Shown piece after piece: positions 20,081 through 27,668 of a DNA stretch of 64,000 bases. Source of the DNA: Bacteroidota bacterium (GTDB lineage: Bacteria > Bacteroidota > Bacteroidia > NS11-12g > UBA9320); the NCBI GenBank assembly GCA_018700895.1, contig JABIUV010000026.1, forward strand, positions 78,970 through 142,969, written 5' to 3'. Within the stretch, counting starts at the first letter, position 1, and every line of letters starts with the position of its first letter. Both the position numbers and the translations under genes were made by a program. The notes under the pieces are model-generated. The model was given only the letters and a program-made list of their open reading frames with translations, had not been told where the DNA came from and did no database searches.

Positions 20081-21361
20081 TTGGCAAAGAAAAGTGCAAA
20101 TAGTGTAAAAAAGGTAAAGCGTTTTATTTTTTTGAAAGACGTGTTTACCATTGCCCTAAGTGCGTATGGTGGCCCCAATATGCATTTAGCCTTATACCAA
20201 AAGCGTTTGGTAGACGAGAAGCAGTACCTTACTGCCGCGGAGCTTCTTGAGTTTTACTCCCTTTGCCAGATGCTACCCGGGCCAAGTAGTACCCAAACTC
20301 TTACGAGCATCGGCTACAAGTTTGGAGGTCCTTCCTTAGCGTTTCTTACGTTGTTGGTGTGGATACTTCCCGCTTTTATTCTGCTTACTTTGAGTGCGGT
20401 TTTTATCGGTGTTTTCCAAGATCAAGCATTGCGATACCTGCGGTTTGTGACACCTGTAGCTGTGGCTTTTGTATTGGTAGCAGGTATAAAGATGGTGCAG
20501 AAATCCATAAACAACAGACAAGGCTACTTACTCGCTGGAATGGCCTTTGTCGTAACGGCTATGCTTAGGCATCCGTTAGATACGGTGGTCAACATGAAAA
20601 CCCCTTGGATGTTTCCAGCCGTATTGCTCGTGGGAGGTGTTTTTTCATACTTTGATTTCAAGGGAACAGTGCAACGTCACGAACCCATAAAAGTGAAGTT
20701 CCCATGGACGTCACTTATTGCTTTTTTTGGTGTATTTATATTAGCAGGAGTATTAGTATCGGTAACTGATAATCGATTGGCGTTACTGTTTGAAAACTGC
20801 TACCGTTTTGGCAGTCTCGTTTTTGGTGGGGGTAATGTGCTTATTCCTATGATGTTGGAGCAGTTTGTGAATCACAATGCTTATATGTCCTCTGAGCAGT
20901 TTATCAATGGTGTAGGACTTGTGCAAGCCATTCCTGGGCCCATCTTTACGATAGCCAGTTATACGGGTGCTACGGCTATGCAAGGATTCGGAGTGTTGCA
21001 TCAAGTATTGGGGAGTTTTGTAAGTACTTTGGGGATCTTCTTGCCGGGGGCATTGCTCATTTTTTTTGTGTTTCCTATATGGAAAAAAATACGCACACAT
21101 CCTATTGTAGTACGAGCATTACCTGGAGTGATTGCTACTTCTTGCGGGTTGGTACTCGCAGCAGCATACTTAATGTTCCTCCCCGTAGGATTTAATTGGC
21201 TGGAAGAAGGAAGTTTCTTTTATACCAATATTGACACGGTACATCCTGTCAATACGATGGAAATTTTCCTCATACTCGTTACGTCTATCTCATTGTTTTA
21301 CACCAAGATAAAATCACCGTGGTATATTCTCATAGCGATACTTTTCGGGGTTCTGATTTAA
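20081..21361 (+). CDS. chrA: ChrA-type chromate transporter, two-domain
   Basis: About 426 residues, the full-length (duplicated) CHR form. The first CHR domain has AYGGPNMHLAL and LCQMLPGPSSTQTLTSIGYKFGG. The second has FGGGNVLIPMMLEQFV and GLVQAIPGPIFTIASYTGA, the repeated GGP/PGP signature. Around 10 membrane helices are predicted. Family members export chromate or act as anion transporters, and in organisms without chromate exposure the real substrate is unclear. The start is uncertain: TTG at 20081 is preferred because the TTG at 20072 lies in a promoter box. Cotranscribed neighbours are not evident. Confidence 0.8.
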   Translation: MAKKSANSVKKVKRFIFLKDVFTIALSAYGGPNMHLALYQKRLVDEKQYLTAAELLEFYSLCQMLPGPSSTQTLTSIGYKFGGPSLAFLTLLVWILPAFILLTLSAVFIGVFQDQALRYLRFVTPVAVAFVLVAGIKMVQKSINNRQGYLLAGMAFVVTAMLRHPLDTVVNMKTPWMFPAVLLVGGVFSYFDFKGTVQRHEPIKVKFPWTSLIAFFGVFILAGVLVSVTDNRLALLFENCYRFGSLVFGGGNVLIPMMLEQFVNHNAYMSSEQFINGVGLVQAIPGPIFTIASYTGATAMQGFGVLHQVLGSFVSTLGIFLPGALLIFFVFPIWKKIRTHPIVVRALPGVIATSCGLVLAAAYLMFLPVGFNWLEEGSFFYTNIDTVHPVNTMEIFLILVTSISLFYTKIKSPWYILIAILFGVLI

Positions 21362-21392
21362 AAAAAAAGAGACCGCTTCTTTGCGGCCTCTT
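21361..21392 (-). terminator. Terminator of the T9SS-sorted protein gene
   Basis: Hairpin 21367-21376 with 21383-21392 (AAGAG.CCGC/GCGG.CTCTT, one A-C mismatch, loop TTCTTT). On the minus strand it is followed by an uninterrupted T run (the A run at 21361-21368). It sits between the convergent ends of the chromate transporter and the T9SS gene. Confidence 0.75.
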
Positions 21393-21413
21393 ACTCCAAT
21401 AGGTTTAAAATCG

Positions 21414-22196
21414 TTACTGCTTTGATACTTTACAGTAGGCTATGCTACCATCGTTCATTGTGCTCCTTACTGTGTATATACCTGTGGTTAGGTTGGTAAG
21501 ATCGGCTATATTTTGATGACCACTCAGCACAATTTGACCTGTTGTACTTGTAACGGTAAATGCAGCTGTATTTGCATCTAAAGTGATAAGTCCAGTGGTT
21601 GGATTAGGATAAATACTTGCTGGACTATCTACTATTTTTTCTAGGGTTGCTGTACGTCCTCCAATAGTGAAATTATCAAAGTAGCTGATTGTCTCTTCAC
21701 TTCTATCTCTGAAATCTGGGAATATCACTAACTGGTCATAGGTCATATTTTCGTGATTTACGGTGGAGAAATCGAAGGTTAATTCTTCCCATTCATTGAT
21801 TTTTGTATTGGCTACTTTAAGTTCACCTTTAGACCAACCTGTCGACGTGACAAGTTTTACACCAACGTCGCTCAGTACTGGTTTATATACCATTAGGGTA
21901 ATTGTAGAGTTGGTTGCGTCTAGTTTATACTCTCCTATATCTGCTCCGTGCAGTGATTCACAACCAGCAAAAGGAGCCCCAGTTTGTCTACTCGTAAATT
22001 TCCCTACAGTATTACTGGTATTGATGCCGGACTTGTCCGGGTTCTCTATGATTTCGAGTGGTGGGTTGTCGTCGTTTTCGAACGTGGTCCACGTCCAGTC
22101 AGCTCCATTTCCTTCTGTTTCAAAATCAATGGGCACACGTTGTGCTGATAGTGAGGTAGCTGTCAGTAGACAACCAAGTATGAATATGTTTTTCAT
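21414..22196 (-). CDS. Secreted carbohydrate-binding-like protein, T9SS type A
   Basis: About 260 residues from the ATG at 22196. Signal peptide ending at SLSAQ, then a beta-rich domain (about 20-185) starting VPIDFETEGNGADWTWTTF and closing with SYFDNFTIGG, then a type A sorting domain (YPNPTTGLITLDAN to CKVSKQ) for T9SS export. The middle domain is visibly related to the C-terminal domain of the PKD lipoprotein in the glucan locus: both have F-E-G/T..W.TF, then NPDxSGINTSxxV, then an ending Y/F-LDD/NF. A beta-sandwich carbohydrate-binding module is the likely fold. A soluble or surface glucan-binding role is inferred from that resemblance. The TTG at 22205 in frame lies in a promoter box and was not used. 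Confidence 0.75.
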   Translation of the reverse strand: MKNIFILGCLLTATSLSAQRVPIDFETEGNGADWTWTTFENDDNPPLEIIENPDKSGINTSNTVGKFTSRQTGAPFAGCESLHGADIGEYKLDATNSTITLMVYKPVLSDVGVKLVTSTGWSKGELKVANTKINEWEELTFDFSTVNHENMTYDQLVIFPDFRDRSEETISYFDNFTIGGRTATLEKIVDSPASIYPNPTTGLITLDANTAAFTVTSTTGQIVLSGHQNIADLTNLTTGIYTVRSTMNDGSIAYCKVSKQ

Positions 22197-22202
22197 TGGT
22201 TT

Positions 22203-22237
22203 CAAAGCTACGCATAATAAAGTGAGTTAGTCACTTT
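22203..22237 (-). promoter_or_regulatory. Promoter and palindrome upstream of the T9SS-sorted protein
   Basis: On the minus strand 22210-22203 reads TAGCTTTG, a perfect -7 box, only a few bases before the ATG at 22196. Just upstream is a perfect palindrome AAAGTGA-N5-TCACTTT (22219-22237), placed where a repressor would cover the -33/-7 spacer. The GTGA/TCAC cores resemble those of the palindrome in front of the divergent Nudix regulator gene, with one base more spacing. Confidence 0.5.
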
Positions 22238-22318
22238 TTGGCCAAACATGACAGCGTAATTCTACAGCTTGTGTAGGAAACTTAAAGTGAAAAGTACCAT
22301 AAGTGGGTTTTTAGATGT

Positions 22319-22345
22319 AAATGCGTGAACATTCACGTATTTTTG
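22319..22345 (+). promoter_or_regulatory. Autoregulatory operator and promoter of the Nudix regulator
   Basis: A perfect 14-bp palindrome CGTGAA-CA-TTCACG (22324-22337; the flanks AAT/ATT also match around one G-T) is directly followed by TATTTTTG (22338-22345), an exact -7 box. The palindrome therefore covers the promoter spacer. Transcription would start near 22352 and the ATG is at 22372. Operators of this type overlapping the promoter fit negative autoregulation by the NrtR-like protein encoded downstream. Confidence 0.6.
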
Positions 22346-22371
22346 AGGTTACAAAGCTTCAACTGCAATTA

Positions 22372-23112
22372 ATGAACAAGAAAAATAAATATTTTCTCTC
22401 GGAGAATAATATCCCTTTCCAAGATTTTTTTCATTTTGGACTCTCGGCAGATTGTGCGGTGTTTGGGTATCATAATGGTGAAGTGCGTGTATTGCTTATA
22501 GAGCGTGATGCTGAGCCATTCAAGGGGCTATGGGCTCTCCCCGGAGACTTGGTAGGGCTACATGAGGATTTGGACGAAGCCGCTGAAAAAATATTAAAGA
22601 ATCTTACGGGCTTAGAAAATATTTTTATGGAACAGTTTCACTCTTTTGCGGCTGTGGATAGACATCCCGCGGGAAGGGTTACTACGGTAGGGTACTACTC
22701 ACTTGTAAAGAGTGACAACCACGAGCCAGCCGCATCATCTTGGGCCAAAAGCACCCAATGGTTTAATATTAACAATCTACCCAAACTTGCCTTTGACCAC
22801 GAGTGTATTTTAGATAAAGGTATTCGGACTTTACAACGGCGTGTACTTTACCGCCCTGTAGGTTTTGAGTTATTGCCTGAGAAGTTTACCCTCGCTGAGT
22901 TGCAAGATTTGTATGAGGCATTACTAGGTACCTCGTTTGACAAGCCCAACTTCCGCAAGAAGATATTGAGTATGGACTTATTAGTTCAGCTTAAAGAAGT
23001 GCAAACCAATGTATCGCATCGTCCAGCTAAGTTATTCAAATTTGATGAAACACGATACCGACAACTCCGTAAGGAAGGTTTCGCGTTCGACCTCAGTGTG
23101 AAGTCGGCGTAA
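22372..23112 (+). CDS. NrtR-type Nudix/winged-helix transcriptional regulator
   Basis: About 246 residues. An N-terminal Nudix domain (about 15-150) is joined to a C-terminal winged helix (about 160-235; EKFTLAELQDLYEALLG, then DKPNFRKKIL), the NrtR/AraR architecture. The Nudix box is degenerate: where active enzymes have the RELxEE core, this protein has KILKNL, so it should bind a small ligand without hydrolysing it. Relatives regulate NAD synthesis or sugar use (arabinose in Bacteroides). The start at 22372 is chosen because the upstream ATG at 22321 falls inside the promoter-operator. It is divergent from the T9SS glucan-binding-like gene and is the nearest regulator to the glucan PUL, which suggests but does not prove a role in sugar control. 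Confidence 0.85.
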   Translation: MNKKNKYFLSENNIPFQDFFHFGLSADCAVFGYHNGEVRVLLIERDAEPFKGLWALPGDLVGLHEDLDEAAEKILKNLTGLENIFMEQFHSFAAVDRHPAGRVTTVGYYSLVKSDNHEPAASSWAKSTQWFNINNLPKLAFDHECILDKGIRTLQRRVLYRPVGFELLPEKFTLAELQDLYEALLGTSFDKPNFRKKILSMDLLVQLKEVQTNVSHRPAKLFKFDETRYRQLRKEGFAFDLSVKSA

Positions 23113-23168
23113 ATATGTACTGGACCAGATTTGAAAGATAATCTAGCATCATATTTAGCTCAACGCAT

Positions 23169-23858
23169 ATGATAGATATCGCAGGTAAAAACGCATTCAT
23201 CACAGGTTCAAGTAGGGGAGTAGGTCAGCAGATAGCACTAGGATTGGCTCAACACGGCTGCAACATTATTCTACACGGTCGTACTGCGGAGAACTGTCAA
23301 CAGTCTTGCCATTTGCTCGAACGATATGGTGTAAAGGTATATATCGTGCACGGAGATTTAGGGGAAGAGGTCCACGTACATCACGTCATAACTCAGGTAA
23401 AAGATTTGGGAATACCCGTAGACATATTGTACAATAATGCTGCTATCATGTCTACGTATGAATCCGATATATGGGAACACTCTTGGGAAGCGTGGATGAA
23501 GAGTATGAAAACTAATGTATTTGCGATGTACACCCTTTGTGCTGCCTTTGTACCCCAAATGGATGAACAAGGCTTTGGTAGAGTAGTAAATTTGATATCG
23601 GGCATTCATCAAACACCAGAATTAGCTCCTTATGGTGCATCTAAATGGGCAGCGATCAAACTCACAGAGGACTTAGCATCCAAATATGCTGATACCAATG
23701 TTAGGATAAATTCACTTGATCCGGGATGGTTACGCACCGATATGGGAAGCCAAGAAGCTCCAAATCCTGTGGAAGCGGTATTGCCGGGGGCATTACAACC
23801 CGCACTATTAGCCAGTGACGGGCCTACAGGTAAGGCGTTTGAGGCGTTGGGTGCTTAA
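23169..23858 (+). CDS. Short-chain dehydrogenase/reductase
   Basis: 229 residues, classical SDR. Nucleotide-binding TGSSRGVG (12-19), structural NNAAI (89-93), catalytic S144, Y155 and K159 (YGASK). An Arg in HGRTA after beta-2 suggests NADP(H). Such enzymes oxidise or reduce alcohols or sugars; the substrate is not evident. It is 56 bases downstream of the Nudix regulator on the same strand and may be in its regulon. Its stop codon overlaps the stop of the convergent GH17 gene by four bases, so no terminator fits between them. Confidence 0.85.
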   Translation: MIDIAGKNAFITGSSRGVGQQIALGLAQHGCNIILHGRTAENCQQSCHLLERYGVKVYIVHGDLGEEVHVHHVITQVKDLGIPVDILYNNAAIMSTYESDIWEHSWEAWMKSMKTNVFAMYTLCAAFVPQMDEQGFGRVVNLISGIHQTPELAPYGASKWAAIKLTEDLASKYADTNVRINSLDPGWLRTDMGSQEAPNPVEAVLPGALQPALLASDGPTGKAFEALGA

Positions 23859-24739
23859 AATTTCGGTTTTTCATTTTTGTCCCATAATCCCCAATAGGCA
23901 CCTACATCACCTTCATCTCCTGTTTTCCAAGATTCATCAAAGGATGAGAAGTAGAACATTTCTATATCCTCACTCCTCGACCATTGTTGCGCATTGGTAA
24001 AGTACTTAAGGTAGTTATTCATAGATGCTTCTGCTCCTTCAAAAGCACCACCTTCACTCGGCCACCCGGTTTCGGTTATGATTACCCGTTTGCCATTTGC
24101 AGCACGTAGAGCCTGCTGATACATCTCCTTCATATACAGGAATGAGTAGTCTATATGACAACCTTCCCAAAAAGGGTAACAGTTAGCCAAAATCACCTCA
24201 CACGCATCGGCAAGAGCTGGACGTTCTGTGAATTCATAGTACGCGTCTACATAGCCTACGGGCGTACCTGGTATTGCTAGTTTTACTTTGTCAATATATC
24301 CTATCAGTTGCTCTTCGGTAAGTTCTTTGCGATAAAGAACCTCGTTACCTACTGCGGCTATATCTACATATCCTTGTTTCGCCAAGTTGATAAGCCCCTC
24401 AATTTCGCGTGTATTGGTTTCGGTATCGTCGTTAAGCCATGCACCCACTAGGGTGTTAATGCCATATTCTTTGGCCAAAGGTGGAATAAGCTCATTACCT
24501 TCTGTACATGAAAAAGTACGAATCCACCGAGTATGTGGTTTCAGAATTTCTAATCGTCTACGAATTTGTTTCTCGGTAATTTTGGCACCGGGCCTTTGTC
24601 CTTCTTCAAAAAGACTAAAACAAATGCCGTGCATTCCAGCTTGGAGTAGTTCTTTGGCGAGAATCTTATTGTCTCCAGATGAGTTGTGAAGCCCTTTGGC
24701 CGCTACCAACGACATCAATTTTTCTTGACGTTTAGACAT
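23855..24739 (-). CDS. GH17 family glucanase, cytoplasmic
   Basis: 294 residues. A (beta/alpha)8 barrel of clan GH-A with both GH17 catalytic motifs: acid/base E133 in AVGNEV and nucleophile E223 in ITETGWPS. GH17 enzymes cleave or transglycosylate beta-1,3-glucan. No signal peptide or lipobox precedes the domain (it starts MSKRQEK), so it should act in the cytoplasm on imported oligosaccharides. Its ATG overlaps the stop of the symporter gene by one base, indicating translational coupling. It is the last gene of the PUL. GH17 proteins with transferase activity exist, so hydrolysis is not certain. Confidence 0.88.
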   Translation of the reverse strand: MSKRQEKLMSLVAAKGLHNSSGDNKILAKELLQAGMHGICFSLFEEGQRPGAKITEKQIRRRLEILKPHTRWIRTFSCTEGNELIPPLAKEYGINTLVGAWLNDDTETNTREIEGLINLAKQGYVDIAAVGNEVLYRKELTEEQLIGYIDKVKLAIPGTPVGYVDAYYEFTERPALADACEVILANCYPFWEGCHIDYSFLYMKEMYQQALRAANGKRVIITETGWPSEGGAFEGAEASMNNYLKYFTNAQQWSRSEDIEMFYFSSFDESWKTGDEGDVGAYWGLWDKNEKPKF

Positions 24740-26160
24740 TATTTTTCTGCTTTTCTTGAAATCTTTAATTGTTCGGAGACTTCCCGTGACCGCTCCTCGG
24801 TCAGGTCATAGTCTTTCATTATCCAAATGGCACCTATTACCCCTGCAATTGGTAGAGCCGTGTAGAAAATACGCATTCCCGTGACAGCAGATTCTGTGAC
24901 AGCTTCAGCATCAAATCCTACTAACCAAAGTATAGACCCACTTAATAATGCGGCTATTCCAAAACCTAATTTAACCATCCACCAATAAACTGCCCCTAGT
25001 ACCCCTTCTCGTCGTTTACCTGTGTTTAATTCATCAAGGTCACAAATGTCCGCGGTCATTGACATCATAATTGTGAACAGACTTCCGATACCGAAAGAAT
25101 GAAAAGGCAAGGCGTATATAAATAGGTGGGGTTTGCCAGGTACAAAAAGAAACCAAAATAGTATGTAGCCTATTATGGAGATAGACTGTGCTATGATGAA
25201 TGCTTTTTTCTTTCCCAATGCTTTAGCCATCCAGTTTATAATTGGGATCACTAAAAAGCTAGTGAAAATTGCTCCGACGGAACCATGTATAGCAGGCCAG
25301 CTCCCTGCACTAGCAGGATCGCTGTTAAACATAAAATGTACAATTATTAAAAACGTAAAGGAAGCGATGACATTAAATGAATTGAAAATCAAAAATGTCG
25401 CAAATGCTATTTTTTTAAACTGTTTTATTTTGAATGCATCTAGAGCTGATGTAAATATATTTACGATGCTTTTACGAACATATGTTGGTGTAATAGGTAA
25501 GAAATCCGTCCTTCCTAAGGTTGATTTGCTTTTAATGAAAATTGCAGGAATCATAGCGAATAGTGAACAGGGAATTGCTACCCAAACAGAAAGTTCTCTA
25601 ACTCCAGCACCCGCTCCGTCCGGAAACCAGTTAGGATTATATAGAATTACCCAAAACCATGGTGCAATAACCCAAGCAAATTGCCCGATAAACTGAGATA
25701 CAGCCATGATTTGGGTTCGCTCGTGAAAGTCGTCGCTTATCTCGTAACCCATCGCCACAAAAGGTACGCTGAATATTGTAAGTCCTAAATAAAACACTAG
25801 AGACCAGATCATAAAGTACCAAAAGTTATAAGTTAATCCATCACCTTTATATAGTTGCCACATAAATACGAACGCAATTCCCATAATTATTGAACCTAGG
25901 AACACATAATGTCTTCTTCGTCCCCATTTGGATCTTGTGTTGTCAGATATGAAACCCATTATCGGGTCAGTGATGGCATCAAAAATTCTTGGAGCAAATT
26001 GTATAACACCCCAAATAAAAGCTGCAAACCCTAGGTCTTGAACCAAAACAATAATGAAAACGCCTACTGAAGCTGGAAACATCTGATTGGCCAGCATCCC
26101 AAACCCAAAGGCTATTTTCTGACCTAAGGGTACTTTCTTTGATTCTAAATATTTACTCAT
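24739..26160 (-). CDS. GPH-family sugar:cation symporter (MFS)
   Basis: 473 residues, 12 predicted membrane helices. Features of the glycoside-pentoside-hexuronide family: AITDPIMGFISDNTRSKWGRRRHYV between helices 2 and 3, and MTADICDLDELNTGKRREG in the second half. It should import a sugar or short oligosaccharide with H+ or Na+ across the inner membrane. Position between GH30 and the cytoplasmic GH17 suggests glucose, laminaribiose or longer beta-glucan oligomers as cargo. It starts 10 bases after the GH30 gene. Confidence 0.88.
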   Translation of the reverse strand: MSKYLESKKVPLGQKIAFGFGMLANQMFPASVGVFIIVLVQDLGFAAFIWGVIQFAPRIFDAITDPIMGFISDNTRSKWGRRRHYVFLGSIIMGIAFVFMWQLYKGDGLTYNFWYFMIWSLVFYLGLTIFSVPFVAMGYEISDDFHERTQIMAVSQFIGQFAWVIAPWFWVILYNPNWFPDGAGAGVRELSVWVAIPCSLFAMIPAIFIKSKSTLGRTDFLPITPTYVRKSIVNIFTSALDAFKIKQFKKIAFATFLIFNSFNVIASFTFLIIVHFMFNSDPASAGSWPAIHGSVGAIFTSFLVIPIINWMAKALGKKKAFIIAQSISIIGYILFWFLFVPGKPHLFIYALPFHSFGIGSLFTIMMSMTADICDLDELNTGKRREGVLGAVYWWMVKLGFGIAALLSGSILWLVGFDAEAVTESAVTGMRIFYTALPIAGVIGAIWIMKDYDLTEERSREVSEQLKISRKAEK

Positions 26161-26170
26161 TTTTTTACTT

Positions 26171-27664
26171 TTAGTTGTGAAGAACTACTGTTTGAATAGC
26201 TTGAGCTTCTATAGATATTTCTGTGTTAAAGTGTCCTAAGGTAATGGAAAAGTTTTTAGCCGTCATTCCTTCATTGAAAACCACTACGGCAATGTTGCCA
26301 TCTGGATTTTGAGCAGCGGTAACTTGTAAGTCAGCATCGCTTTGTTCCAGTCCTATGCGTACTGCTCCGGGGCGTATGAATTTACTGAAATGTGCCATCG
26401 TATAATATAACGGTGTGTAGTATACCTCGTCGGTTTCTACATCTACGATTACAGGAGCAAGGCACCAGTTTTTGAACCAATTGGGTCCTCCTTGCTTGTC
26501 CAATACCATATTCCAGTCTACCCAACCGTCTACACAGTTATTAAGGCAGCCTATGATATCGCGTGCATAGCGGTTTACGGGAGCATACTTCGGGTGGTGG
26601 TATTTTTGTTCGGGAGTAGCCCAATCCCAACCCCAGTCAGTCGCCTCTTTACTCCAGTACCATTTGTCATCTTGCCATTTGGGGATTTCAGAATCGCCAC
26701 ATGCTTCGGTTTGTATGAGGTATTTGTCTGGAGCTGCTTCGTGTGCTTTTTGCAATGATTCTGGAAAATAATCGTACGTGCTGGCATACCAATGTACTGC
26801 GGTTCCGTCATAATAGTTAGATGTGGCCTCATTGGCATACATTACATCTATCCACTCTGCTAGTTCATCACCGCGATTTTGGTCGTAACCCAGTATTTTT
26901 ATGTCGTGACCGTCTTCTTCTAGCTTGGGTCCAAGATGATGTTGTACGAAGTCGGTCATTTCTTCTGCATTGAAATGCATGCTTTCCCAGTTGTTGCTGT
27001 TGCCGAGGGGCTCATTTTCTACCGTAAAGCCCCAAATGTCGATACCTTCATTTTTGTAAGCTGTGCGATATTTAGAGAAAAATAATGCCCACGTGTCATA
27101 ATACTCAGGGAGTAACTTGCCGCCTACATAGTTGTTATTGTCTTTCATCCACGGTGGTGCAGTCCATGGAGAGCTTATAATTTTAAATCCATCTGTAGAT
27201 ACTTCCATGGCTTGTTTTATCATTGGGATGATATCATCCATATCCTCTTGGATAGTAAAATTTTCTAAGAGCGTATCGCCTGCCACAGGAGCATAGGAAT
27301 ACTGACCCAATGAAAAATCGCACGAGTTCATATGGGTACGGGTGAGTGAATAATTCGCTCCACTCTTTCCAAAGTAAGCTTCTATCACTTCTGCTCGTTT
27401 GGCAGGGCTGAGCTTAGAAACCAAGTGTGCCGATGCCTCGGTAAACGAACCTCCAAATCCGGTGATGGTCTGGTATTTTTTGTCTGGGTAGAGCTGAATA
27501 TTGCTAGTGCTATCACTTTTTGCAAACTCGGTTATTACAGATAGTTGAGAGCCGTTAGCTGATGTTTGGTATACGGTTACTTTTTTTTCTGATTCAGAAT
27601 TACAAGCTACTATCACAATGCTGGCAAAAAGTATAAATGTTTTTAAGATGTTTTGAATGTGCAT
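26171..27664 (-). CDS. GH30 family glucanase lipoprotein
   Basis: 497 residues. Signal peptide with lipobox at C21 (IVIVAC), then the GH30 barrel starting near QTITGFGGSFTEASAH, with acid/base E218 in TVENEP and nucleophile E320 in IQTEACG, and the C-terminal beta-sandwich that always goes with the family. GH30 members in laminarin loci remove beta-1,6-linked glucose or cut beta-1,6-glucan, fitting the branches of laminarin. The residues after the lipid cysteine (NSES) are not a clear surface-export signal, so periplasmic or surface placement is open. Gap of four bases to the upstream GH17 gene. Confidence 0.9.
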   Translation of the reverse strand: MHIQNILKTFILFASIVIVACNSESEKKVTVYQTSANGSQLSVITEFAKSDSTSNIQLYPDKKYQTITGFGGSFTEASAHLVSKLSPAKRAEVIEAYFGKSGANYSLTRTHMNSCDFSLGQYSYAPVAGDTLLENFTIQEDMDDIIPMIKQAMEVSTDGFKIISSPWTAPPWMKDNNNYVGGKLLPEYYDTWALFFSKYRTAYKNEGIDIWGFTVENEPLGNSNNWESMHFNAEEMTDFVQHHLGPKLEEDGHDIKILGYDQNRGDELAEWIDVMYANEATSNYYDGTAVHWYASTYDYFPESLQKAHEAAPDKYLIQTEACGDSEIPKWQDDKWYWSKEATDWGWDWATPEQKYHHPKYAPVNRYARDIIGCLNNCVDGWVDWNMVLDKQGGPNWFKNWCLAPVIVDVETDEVYYTPLYYTMAHFSKFIRPGAVRIGLEQSDADLQVTAAQNPDGNIAVVVFNEGMTAKNFSITLGHFNTEISIEAQAIQTVVLHN

Positions 27665-27668
27665 AGGT

